The position numbers and the translations under genes were made by a program. The notes under the pieces were generated by a model, which was not told where the DNA came from, searched no databases, and saw only the letters and a program-made list of their open reading frames with translations. Source: Lates calcarifer (lineage: Eukaryota; Chordata; Actinopteri; Centropomidae). From it: a DNA stretch of 64,000 nt. The DNA lies in NCBI RefSeq assembly GCF_001640805.2, contig NC_066844.1:10664363-10728362 (forward strand), written 5' to 3'. Positions 12,620 through 25,500 of this stretch are shown piece after piece (positions within the stretch are counted from its first letter, which is position 1; every line of letters starts with the position of its first letter).

Positions 12620-13143
12620 TACAGTACTGTGCAGAGGTTTTAGGCACTCCAGATGTTTTTACTCTTATCCTTCATTAGTACCATCAGGGAGGTGTCTGAT
12701 CAGTGCCAGATTAATTCTGCAGCAGGAAAATGAGTCCAAACACACAGTCAGTCATAAAGAGCTATCCTCAGAAACAAGAAGAACAAGGAGTCCTGCAACA
12801 GATGGTCTGACCTCCCCACAGAGCCATGATCTCAACATCATGGAGTCAGTCTGAGATTCCATGAAGAGACAGAAGACACTGAGACAGCCTGAATCCACAG
12901 AAGAACTGAGGCAACTTCTCCAAGATGCTGGAAAAAACTACCTAAGTACAGGTGTACTGTAGGTAGGGAGGTGGGGTGGGGGGTATCATAAGAAATACTG
13001 ACCTGATTTAGGATTTTTCTGTTTACTGCACTTCACACAAGGTTAACAGATGAATAAAAATTAATCATGAGATTATTTTTGACACCATTCCTCACTTTAC
13101 CATTAGTGCCTCAACCTGCCTAAAACATTTGCACAATACTGTA
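12620..13143 (+). mobile_element. Internally deleted Tc1/mariner element with both inverted repeats
   Basis: The left end reads 'tacagtactgtgcagaggtt' then 'ttaggca'. The right end (13117-13143) is its inverse complement with about four mismatches in 27 bases. TA dinucleotides flank both ends, as expected for Tc1 target-site duplications. About 320 bp inside matches the C-terminal part of a Tc1 transposase on the plus strand: QQENESKHT (usually QxDNDPKH), then a shifted frame with SPQSHDLNIMESV followed by a stop, and KRQKTLRQPESTEELRQLLQD. The N-terminal DNA-binding part and first catalytic Asp are missing. It is non-autonomous and dead as a gene. It lies downstream of slc41a1, antisense to it. 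Confidence 0.85.
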
Positions 13144-13166
13144 TATATATATATATATATATATAT
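13142..13166. repeat. (TA)n microsatellite at the Tc1 right end
   Basis: A run of about 12 TA units begins exactly at the right inverted repeat of the Tc1 element. A shorter tatata lies at the left end, so the element probably inserted into a TA tract. Confidence 0.9.
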
Positions 13167-15712
13167 GGTTATAAGTTATCATTATATGTATAGCAAGAGA
13201 AAAAGAGAAAAAAACCCGACACAATTTTTTTCTAACCTGTGATTAAATCTTCCTCAGTGCCCACAGCAAAATTAATTTGTGTGCCTCGATATCAGACACA
13301 CTTAAAAGGAAACTTTGTACAATCAGTGTCTGTCTAATGACTCACCACAGACTGCATTGCTTTTGTAGAGCAGCAGTTTATACTCCTAAAGAGCAGAGAG
13401 TATAACATTTCTTGGTGTAATGTTAACTAATGTTAGCTAGCCTCAGATTCCTGTTAGTCAGCACTCTCAAGATTTTTTGCAACTGGTCAGTGGTGAATCC
13501 ACATACCAAAATTCATGAGTCAGGCTATATGTAGAAGCTCTGTGCAAATAATACATTAGCAAGCTAGAAACAAGCTAGAGCTAGTCAGTCACACTGGCTC
13601 TCCTAGTTCCTTTCTCCTTTACTCCCCTATGGAATTTTGTTGTTGACATTGTAAATCTTTATTTTTTTTACTAAAGAGTTACCGACGAGAGCAGAGGTTG
13701 TCTAAGCTAGCAAAACTTGCTAACTGACAGGACTGGACTGATATAGAGGCTAAATTGAGCAATTTTTAAAATGTATTTATTTATTTATTTATTTATTTTT
13801 TTGTTTAAACAGTTTCAGGAAGTACGCTGATCTTTTGGTGAATCTATATCTAAAGTCTACAAATGAAAACCAATGCCAACACTAAAATACTAAAAAGGTT
13901 TGCCAAAATGTTCTCTAGTCTGACCTAACTGTTAGCCAACCTCAGAGAACATTGTCTGTCTGTCATGGTAAAGATTCAGTAATCCAACATTGTCTAAATG
14001 CTCCATGGGAATCTAAACTAAATATCTAAAGATTTCACATATCCACACAAAATATCAGCAATCAGTACTCTTCTCTCTGGAATTAGACTGTGCCAGCTGA
14101 ACTTGAGTGAGCACATTCTGTGACCATGCTAAGGCAACTTAAAGCATTTTCACGCTCTGTACCATGTGTGAACACAATGCTGTGCAGTTGGGTAAGCTCT
14201 GCAGGTTTGTTCCAGTCTGTTGCAGCATGTTGAGCCTCTTGTCACTTACTATAAGCCTGGCTTGGGCAACACAACAACAACTAGCCTGCTCCAGTAGAGA
14301 GTTGGCAGATGGTTTCAGACAGGGGGACTGGTGCTATTCTCACCTGGAACAGCTCACGGCAAAATAAGACCCCTCTTAACCTCTTGGCATCCACAAAAAA
14401 ACAAAACAAAACAAAACAAAAAAAGCCATAGTGAGCTGCAACAAAGGTGTGTGCATTTTCCTTCCAAACCAACAGTTGTCTGACCATTTTCCACATACTA
14501 TTTTCCACTGTTTCTTTGTGTTCACTCACTTGTATCTGACTCAGGACATTTCATAACTGTAGTATTTAGTAGACTCAGTAAAAAAAAAAAAAAAAGCAAT
14601 GTAACCTCTGTGAACTCTAGAGGAGATTTAAGGGACTATTTTGTGATCAAACACACAATCCTCATTGACGGAAACTTTTAAATAGGCATTAATTAGACCA
14701 TTCTCAACCTCCAACAGGATCAGAGGTAAATCTGTTCTTGTAGTGGTTGACATTAGTGTTTGCTGGACTGTGATCTGATCCCAGATCTGATTCCCGATTC
14801 TCAAGCCCTGGATTGTGAGGGAGTAAACACAGAAATTAGAAACTTGATTTCCTGCCCCTGTTCCTGCTCCAATTAAGCAATCCGTTGATGGGAGCCAAAA
14901 GCGCTTTAGCTTGTTATGTTTGTGGTCCAGTCCCCTGTAGTAACGACCCCCCACCCCCCCACCCAACACACACAGACAACAAGCCCTTTTTCATACTGTC
15001 ACACGGCCAAAGTAAAACAGAGAGTTCAGCTAGCCCTGCGCAATCTACTAAATCAGAAAAGAAACATATTAGATTTCATATAATATATGAGCACTTGGTG
15101 ATTAAGCATTCTAGGCTTGTTCTGATGTTGATATATTTTTTGCTGTCTTTTGTCGTATTGGTTTCAAGTGTTAAAAGTTGATCTTTAAACATGGAACGGC
15201 TTAAGTCCCCATTGAAAATAATGAGGACCGGCCCTTCACATAGAATAGGTATCGATCCATAACAAATGCATTATTTACCAACAATAATAATCATTGTCAA
15301 TAATATAATAATAACAAAAGTAGTAGGACTCAGTTATGAAGTAAAATAAAGGAGGAGTAGTCGAGTCTGTGGCGCTGGATCCATCAAGTGGAGTTTTTTG
15401 TTGGGTGGTTGAGTTGAAGATATGTGTGTTTCCATTGTTTTTAAGGTGAAACACAGATACTGTCTGAATTTCTGGGCTGCTGCTATGGTGCATCAGTGTC
15501 TTGATATACTGAAGATGAAACACTACTTCCCTACAAGTGCACTATACCACCAATCAGAGCCCTACAGACAGATTAGCCCTTTTACTGTAATGTAGACATC
15601 TTCCATTTTCAGATAATGGGTGATCACTGTCCGTGCGTTCAAGCGTACAGTATGTGAAGTTTTTTGTTTGTTTTTTTTTTTTTTTTCTCTGTGCGTGTGT
15701 CTGTGCATGCAT

Positions 15713-16464
15713 TCAGTTGCCCACATTAGTGTCTCTGTCACCGATGAACCAGCGCATGTGGAAGCAGAGGGCGAGGAAGCCGGTTCCCAGCAAGTCACCC
15801 AGAGCAGTCAGGTAAGGGATGGAGAAGTTGTCTGGGTCCATACCTCGGCCCCACATCCAGTGGACCATCCAGTCTGCCAGGTAGAGGAGGATCATCACCT
15901 GGATGAAGATGAAGCAGAAGAAAACGTTTTTTTTATTCAAACCACATAGGCTCTGCTCTTCTCAGTAAGCAATGAAATTAAAGCTTTATATTACTGACCA
16001 TGCAGACAGATAGATATTGCTTTTGTGTATGCACAAACTGTGTGTGTGTGTACCTGGAGTAGCGCAGCAGCCAGGTAGAAGGTGATAAAGATAGGTGTCA
16101 GAGTGGTGTGCCCACCCCTTAGGGAGTTGATGGTGTAGAGGAAGACGAGGTGACCTGGGGCCACCAGGAGGAAGAGCACACGGGCCGAACGAGAGTTCAC
16201 AGCTGGAGGGGAGAGAGAAGCCATTTTTGCACGAGTCACATATTAATATCAAGAAGGACTAAAAGCCATCATGGAAAGATCTGTTTTTAGATCAGAGGAA
16301 CATTCCACAGCCACCCAAAAACTTACTGGAGCCAAAGAAGGAGGTACAGGGTGTGGGGCACTTCCTGGGGGTGGGGTTAGGATCCCCCATGGGTAGACCG
16401 TTCATGTGCAGATAGGTGGAGATCCGACTAGCCTGAACCGCGACCAGGTTACCTCCCACACCTG

Positions 16465-16502
<38 letters not shown>

Positions 16503-19500
16503 AGGGTAAAAACATGGAAACGGAGCAAGAGCAATGTGCTATCTCTATCTATCAGTTTTACATAAAGAACATTTAGCATACACATATGCTTACTCTGGTA
16601 TACATTTCTTTACATCTGATACATCTGATCTGTATGTTATTAAAACAGACAGATGTGGTAATAGAAAACAGACTTTTCTATATTTGTTCCTCATCTCTAT
16701 GAATGACACACCCATGTCAACCTTTATACTGTATATTTATTATATTCAGTATAGTTTTCATTTACTAATTAACATAATATTCTTTTGTTTTTTCCCCCTT
16801 TTTCTATAACTTATGCTTAGCTTCTACATCCACATTCCCCAGAAACATCACTAATGTTTCATGTAAATTGAAAATCATTTGGTTTTATGACTCCTTACCG
16901 TTGATGACCGGGGTGAAGACAGCCATGCCTGCAAAGTTCGGGTTGGTGACTGTCTTATCGAGGATCAGACCACCAACACTAAAAGAAAGGCAAGCGGGAT
17001 TAACTGAAATCATTGTTTTTAGTTCATGGCCTGTAATCATTACACAGAAACCACATAAATATTCACCACATACTTTAGAATCTGAGACATAACATCTGCA
17101 GCATTATAGTTTACAGGCGGTATTTTGAAAATGGAGACCGAAAACACTGATTTGTATAAATGACATCATGTTAAAAATGGCGATAAACAGCGGAATAAGA
17201 TGTCAATACCTGAGGGTATGTTCACAGCACATATACAGCACTGTATATTAACTGTGTGCTGCATTCTGTATGATTGCTGTAGTTGGTTAAATACAGACAA
17301 TGATCCCTGCTTGCTGTACCTGCTGATAGCCATGGCGATGATAACAGGCTCCCAGCCCGAGTAGAGGACTTCTCTGGTGGATGGGATCTTCCTGGCTATC
17401 AGCACCCATAGGGGACACATGGCCACAAAAACTGCACACACTAGCGGGTTGGCATAGTCATTGTACTCTGTAAAGGAAGAAGGGAAAGTAGATTTACACA
17501 CCAAGCACAAACTGAAGGAAGGTGCCATTTTACCAAGAGGTCTGTGGGTTACTTCTTATATTAAAAACTCTACATAGGACCTACATATCAGCTGTTAGGC
17601 AAAAAGTTGTTGTGTTTATTCCCTTTTATTAAAGATAGTAAGTGTGGTATCTCTAACATCCACTTTACAATTGCTTAAAATGTGTTTGCTGGGTGTAATT
17701 AGCAACAACATGTTAGGGATAACTGGTCAGAACCTTATGGCAACAGTATTAATATTCTTCCAAATGAAGACCACATTGCCCTTTATTCCCACTGCCGGGT
17801 GTCACATAAAGAAAAATTAGGCAAAAAGCAGTCTCATGTCTGCACAGTGCATATAGTATTGCCCTACTAATTATATACATTTCTGAAAATCAGAGGAGTA
17901 CAAGTCTTGTAGGTGAAAACCCTTTTATGACTACACAGCAAGCCAGGAATGCTCTCCAGGATGTAGGCAAACAACGTTTCCTTGTCAACAATCAAGTGAG
18001 GACTTCATGACCAAAACCTCAGAAGATTCACCACAAGATGCAAAACCCCTAGAAACTGAGGCCAGGTTGCAGTTCAGAAAAACAAAGAAAAACAAACTGA
18101 TAGAGTTCTGGATCAGAGTTCTGTGAACTGATGAAACAAAAATCTAAATCTAACAGCTCATGGCTCTCATCATACCACCTCATCTGTCAAAAGTGGTGGT
18201 GGCTCTGTCATGGCTTGGGCATGTATGGCTGCCATTGGAAATGGTACACTGGCATTTATTGTTTGATTTCACTGAAATAACAGGATGCAAGCAGAGGTTT
18301 GCAGGAATACTCTGTGTGCTTTCATTCAGCCAATTGCATCACAACTCAATGGACAACATTTCATACTTCAGCAGGAAATTGAACCTAAACATATAGTTAA
18401 AGTAATCAAAGAGTTTTTCAGGGTGAGGAGGTAGAATATCCTCCACTTGGCTGAGTCATCTCAATATATCTGTGTGGCATTCTGCTTTCTGAAGACTAGG
18501 CTAAAGATAGAGAGACCACACAACAAGCAAGAGCTGAAGCTGCAGGAAAGGCCTGGGAGAGCACCAGCCTGGAAGATACAAAAGTCTGCTATTGACTGCA
18601 AAGGATTTTAATGACTTTTTATGACCTAAACTTTGGGCACTATGTAGTATATGCTATATCTCACACATAGCTCTCTCTATACTGACATAACGATCACATC
18701 AAAGCTGAAACTTTAATATAACAAACTTTATTTTATTTTGAATTAAATATGCTGAGGCACAGAGCAAAGAACAAAAGTTTTAACTGTCCAAATACTGGAG
18801 TAATACTGGCCTGGACTGTATATTTTTAGAATTGATTTTGTTGTGTGAAGCACTTTGCAACTATTATCATCTTTTACGATGTTGCAGACAAAAGTACATT
18901 AGGCTTATATTTAAAATGCAGTCACACAAAAAAAAAAACATTTAAGTTGTTTTTGTAAAACTGCTTCAAATGGCACAAGTCAAATATTAATGCATTACAT
19001 TAAACTTATTTAATCTTGACTATTATAAAATTAAAACTGCGCACTATGAGTCTGACATTTAACTCAGTAGAATATAAATTAATTGAGCTTCTGAAGACTG
19101 CACAGGACTGGATTTGGACTGACAATAAATCCCTGGTCTTGTCTCTAGGAGGCACTGTTACTACCACATTGTCACTCAGGAGACTACAAACCACCAAAAA
19201 CACAACATTTATGTAGACCAACAATTTATGGACACAACACCCAGACACCAGCTGTGTTTTTGTGTGTTAAAATAACCAAAATAAGCTCAAGTGAGTCAGA
19301 CTGTAAAGTTTGTGGACTCTCAGACAGATGAGTTTTGGGATTGCTCCATACTCTGGTCAGGATGGTGGCATCAGTCAGTTTTGTTTGTCTGTCTGTGGTG
19401 TGGAAACGATGGAACAGTGGGGAGTTTAGTGAAGCTGGGTGTGTCGGTGGTGAAGATAATATCACAGATGCTGACGATAAAGCCAAATAGCTGTGGAGCA

Positions 19501-22500
19501 TCTTGCCCTAAAACACAGTGAGGTTACGTGTGGGCGGCTTTCATCCTTATTTACCACACACAGCCGGACACATATTTCTACACATGCTGCTCCCTTTTAT
19601 GATAACATCCTCATAGGTAAAAGAGGCTTTTGAAAATTTATCACAAAAATAGCAATTGTGATGACGATATCAGTAAAATATTAGTTCAGCATAAATGATT
19701 CTACCTCTCTGATTGATTTGAAGATAATACTTGTAACTAATCAGAGGCTTGACTTGAGACTGTTGTATCTGACATCTGAAGAAAGCTGTATCAACAGCAC
19801 TATGTTTACACTAATTTGCTATAAATGAATGAAATTATATCTCCTGAATACATTTCACACATTACACACCCCTTTACAGCTTAGTAAACCCTTGTATGCA
19901 AGTAGCAAAAGAAAACTACACTGTATAACAACAAAAATGTCCTCATTTAAAAAAAAAAGGTTCATATCTGACACTTCATGTGAACACTATGCACCACTGA
20001 ATGAGGATCACATGAGACACTTAATGTGCTAGGTTAATCTGTGTGTGTGAGTATATTACCTAGTTCCTTGTACAGTCCTGTTGAGATGCCTGCCAGCAGG
20101 GACAGGGTGATCAGGTCTCCCAGGCTAGCAGCAATGGGTGTGGCCACGTTGTCAGGGTTGATGCCGACCTTCCTGGATGCAATGATCACACCGATCATGA
20201 TGAGCCCTGTGGGATTTCAGGTCAGAGATTTCATAATATTGAGACATCAGAAGCCATAATCACACGCAGCTGCACATGTTAATATTCTGTGTGATACGTG
20301 ATGTTCTACAGTGTACAATGTATCATCAGGGTCCTGGGGTCTTATAACTTCAAACAAGTGTAAGGAGCAAAAACAGAGTACAAAATGTTATCTTTAAGGG
20401 AGTATCCACAGTTTTTTCCAAGACACTAAATTGGAATTCTTTTGTTTTTCATCAGGAAAGTTCAAACTGGTGAAAACAAAACCTGAAGGTTGGTTTAAAA
20501 ACATTAAGTAAGAAGATCTGAAGCAATAAATTGCTGCTGACCAATGGAGCTGAATCCTTACAAGGTCATCACACAGCTAGGACAGTTTAAAATACAGTCA
20601 ACACAATAGAAAGTGAAGTAATGAGGTAATCAAAGCCATTAACAAACATAATTTCAAAGTTACAGAATGTTTGTTTTGTAATCCAATTTTAGCCTGAAAG
20701 TTTGCAGGCTCAATTTTTAGCCTTGCAAACAGGAATGGAAATACCAATCTGTGGCAGGTCCAGACAAGATTTATCTCGACAACTGTCAGAGAGTGCCATG
20801 AAATTTTGTACAGATATTCATGGTCCTCGGAGGATAAATCTTGTGGTTTTCAGTGAAATATCTCCACAGTTACTAGATGGAGTTCTAGTAACTGTGGATT
20901 TCCATGAATTCTGCTATACACAGACAATCTTAAATTTTCCTCTGCCACCATCATCGTGTCAAAGTTGGATTTGTCCTGTACTCTGGTTTATGACCAAATA
21001 GCCTGTAGACCTGCAAACACATTTAAAGATATTCTCAAGAGCCCCAGCTGGTAATTAACATGCTAAACCATGATGGTGGACATGGCATACATTATATCTG
21101 TATCACAACTGCTTAGCACTGTTAATGTGAGCATGTTAACAAAGCAACCACTGTGTCTGAATAAAGCCTCACAGAGTTGCTAGCCCGACTGTAGATTCGT
21201 AGTTGTGCTATTAACTGAAATTAACACTAATATAGTTATGCTTTCAGACCATTTAGTCAGTGTAACTTAGCTAACTGAATGCTAGTAGCTGTATAACTAA
21301 ACATTCATGGGTTCAGACTGTTAGTTTAGGTGACATTTAGCTGAAACAGTAGCTAATCTAAGTTGTAACTCGGGTCTGCTAACTTTAGAACAGAGAGTCA
21401 AATTAATCCCTGACATGCCTGATGAGTAGCTGTTTACACTGTTACAATATCCCTCACATCCTGTGTGGTGACCAACTGCTAAATCAGAGTTTGGGCTCTA
21501 AGCAGTCTTAGTCTACACAGTGTACGTGTGTACCAGAGTAATGTATGTTTATAGCATTGTTTTATTGTTTATTTATGTATGTTAGGTATGTTTTTGGCGT
21601 GTGTGAAATATTATTCACCTCAGAACGCAAGACAAATTTCCAAAAGCATTCTTAAAATAAAATGAAATCAAATCATACCTAGCAGCAGAGAGGCTATGAA
21701 GGCAGTGGCTACACTAGAGGCACACAGCAGCACTGCATGGCCCAGCCTGAAATGTCCCTCTGGAATCCAGCCGAAGATCACAGCAGCTATGGAGGCTAGG
21801 AATCCCACCACTGTGGCCTGGACCTGTACACACGCACATAAACACGTTAAAATGGATCATGTTGCTATTGAATGCAGTCAACATGTAAACTCCATATGTA
21901 CGTAAGACTATCCTGTTACATCTGAGCAGAATTCAAAATCTACCCACTGTTGAAGCCTTCATACATATGAAACTTATTTAATATTTTCGACCCAAGAAAA
22001 TACCTCTATCAGACAGATTACAATATCAGCTTTATACTAGCACTACCAAAACAATGTCACACTGTAAAAATACCAAGCACAGATTTGAATCCAGTAAACT
22101 GTCTCATGGAGCACCAGTGAGCCAGTGTAACTGCATGTGACAGTAAATAGGAGGTTGTGTTGTGTTAGCCAGCACTGGGTCAAAGTGTTCCAGGAGTAAT
22201 GGACTCACAATATATTACATAACTACAAAGCCACTTCAAATGGCAGACCTGAGGTGCTGATTGAATATTATTCATATCTTCAAAACAAATGATTATTCCA
22301 TGCACAAGTGTGTCTAGATACAAAGAAAGAGAATCAATATCTTCAGGTATTCCTGCTGAGTCGACCTCTGTTCGGGTTTGAGGCTAGGTTAATACATTTG
22401 ACAAAGAATTTATGTTACATCAAATCTCTTCAATGGAAGTCTTCTTCTGAAAGGACTTCTAGAGTGCCTTGCTTTACATAACATCAGGCAAACAAAAGAA

Positions 22501-25500
22501 CAACAGATGCTGAGTCAGGACAAAGTAGACTGAGTCTGTCATGCATATAGGCACTGATCATGCCTTCCTCAAGTACAATGGCCCTTTAATGTTAACTCTC
22601 AGTTGACTGTCAGCTGGCTCTTATCTGACATCCTCACAACTTAAACACAGAGAGTCACAAAGGCATGATCAAATCAATTGTTTACTCAGTCTGACATATG
22701 TGTAAAGACATTAATAGACAGTTGTTACAATAAAGTTTCTGATGATGTATACGTTACATACAAATGCTGACATTAGCTTGTTAGCTATGTTACTGCTCCT
22801 CACAATTCTGTCAAGCTGCTTTTGTCACAGATACAATTATTTGAGACAGTGCTTTACACCTGTTAGGGTGGGACAGCTTCTTCATTCCTTCATTCTGAAG
22901 GTGAGGTCCAGTGGGAGGTGTATACCAGAAGTCTGAAGCATCTTTAATTGTGTGCTTTCATTAAGACTGTGTTTTGTTTTGTTATTTCTGATCACAGCCA
23001 GTGTTCAGAAGCTGTCATACAGGACACGTGTCATTAGCCTGATCTCTCATTGTGTCTACTGTAAACACAATGGACTGACAAGACCTGATTGTTCCCAGGC
23101 GTTAACATGACTCCTGAAATTCCATGTCAATGAGAAACTGTGTCTGTTTCTGGTGAAGAAACTTGATTATATGGTCAAGAAAAACTGTCATTGGATTTTT
23201 TTTACACACGTGACAGATGAAGATCCTGGACAAGCATGATGTTGCCATGACAAAAGCCAAATGAAAGAAAACATCCTTACTGTGCATTCTCTTTTTTTTT
23301 TCCTCTTTCATGCAAAGTTGAAATCAAGCCAAAACTGGCCAGATATCTGATTACTCACTAACTACATGTAAACTGAGTTTCAGAGCAATCTGATCGTTGA
23401 ATTGAAACATGTGTAAACTCATTATGTGATTTCTTGCCTTAACCTGATTTCTCCCTCTAACCTGGTTTGTTAAGTGCATGTTAGCATGATCAGAGATGCT
23501 CTGTAACACTGGAGTTGAGTGTATTTTTGTCTCTCATTTACCTGGATGAGGGCCAAGTTCCCCATGATCATCTTCCACATGTCCTTAGCTGTGTCCATCT
23601 GACCAATATTAGCCTAAAAGAAGCAGAGAAACACACAGGGTCGACATATTATCATCTGTTTGTGTGAGGGAGGTTAGAGTACATGCTGTTGCCTCTTGGT
23701 CCCATCAGAACAATAAGATGTCAGTTCTCTGGACAAAGACACTCTGATGTGATCCCCCACCCTGCGGCCGACTCCACTTATCTCATCTCCTCTCTTTCAC
23801 ACACACACACATACACACGGATGCACACACACTGATGGTCTCAAGCGTCAAGTGGCTGTGTCTACAGTGGGCTACTGTGTGTCCACAGCAATGATCCTAA
23901 TGCTCATCCACAGTGAGAGGACACAAACAGAGGATCTCCTCTTCCTTTCTGTCCTCTAACATTTACATATGCAGTGGGAAGGGAAACATCTGGACACACA
24001 GAAACACATAGAAGTCTGCTTGTGATAATATTTGCTTCATGCTTTGGTTTAATAAGGCAGTGTAAAAAAATGACCCAAAAAGATGGAAGTGAGGGCTGCT
24101 CATGTGTATACAAATAAACATGTATAAAACTAAATATATTTAAATTTTTGGTTGTGGAGTATAAATGTTTGGAAGACAATTCTTCTTTATTAAAACCGTA
24201 TAATTGTATAATTGTTGAGATTTGTGAATTTGGTAACATGAATCATCAGCTCTCAGGAGATCACACATGTTGTAAATGAGCCAACAGTTTAGCCAGATTA
24301 ACTAAACCACTACATAAGATGCGAGTCAAAGTGAACAAGTATGCTGGATGTGCAGTTTTTATTGGATTCCTTTATTGGAGGCTTATATAGGAGGTGGCAA
24401 GAAACAAGGGCAGAAAGAGATGGGAAATGACATGCAATAAGGGTCCCTGGCCAAACACAAACCTGGGACATTGCAGGACCATAACCCAAACACCATCAAG
24501 TGAAGGTCATAATTTTTGCTTTGTTGTCTTCTAAATAACTTTGATTGGGGGTATGTTTAAGCAGTCATATCATCCTATTGCTGGTGTTTCTTTTAAGTTA
24601 TGCTGAATGTTTTCAGACATCAACAATTTACTGGGTGTGTATGATGTTACTATTAACAATACATAACTGATATAACTGGAAAGTCACTATGTGCAGTGCT
24701 AAATATTGTGAATATCAACAGTGAGTCAATTTACTCACCAAAGTGTTGCAAAGTGCTCCACCAAGTTTTTAAAGCTCTTCCATCTTATAACTTTTATTAA
24801 AAGCATTTAGTTCTTAATATTACTGCAGTTGCACCAAATTAACAGTTTACAACAACCCCTGCTGCCTGTCATTTCAAACAGGCAGCACAAAACCAATTAT
24901 ATGCTACAACTATCAGCCCAATTAGCAACAAGCTGGTGTAGAATGTCAAACATCTAACAGCTAAAGAGCCACTTTTGGTCTCTACTGTATTTGGTAGAGA
25001 GGTTGCCTTTGAAACAGAGCTCAGAGAGCTCAAGTTGAGTTAGATGTTTGACTTAAATTTGACTGGTGGCCACAAACACGACTCCAATGAATGCTAATGC
25101 CGATCTGTGTCAGCTAGATGTGTAAATAGGCAACTGTATGCTAACGTGTTAGTCATAACAGCTCATGGCTGTGTATCTGTTAGCTTGTTTTGAATAATCC
25201 AGTTCTAGTTTCAGGAAACTGTTAATTGGTATTTTAATGTACAAATAAAACTCCAAAGATTAGGATACAGAAGTGTATTCAAGACTGAATAATAATGACA
25301 AGCTATGGTGAGAGGATCTCAGTGACTGGCTGTTAATATTTTTTATCTGTGTGTGTGTGGCACTCTTGAATCTCTCACAACCTAGCACCATCCCCACTTA
25401 ATGATTATATCTGGCAGCATGACAAGGAAAACTCACAAGCCTGACTGACATGACGATCATGTGTCTAGGATTGTACGTCATTAGAACTTGTGCATCTGCT

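Larger units (their letters stand above)
10870..15712 (-). other. slc41a1: Possible long 3' UTR of slc41a1, with candidate poly(A) signal
   Basis: Downstream of the slc41a1 stop (15713) there is no further coding sequence for about 4.8 kb. Reading the minus strand, AATAAA hexamers occur at several places. The one at 10877-10872 is the last before the EFCC1-like 3' end and is followed by AT-rich sequence, so it could end a long 3' UTR. An earlier site (for example near 11535, or inside the tttattta run near 13770) is equally possible. The stretch also holds a deleted Tc1 element (12620-13143) and several T or A runs. The 3' UTR assignment is inference. Confidence 0.3.
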
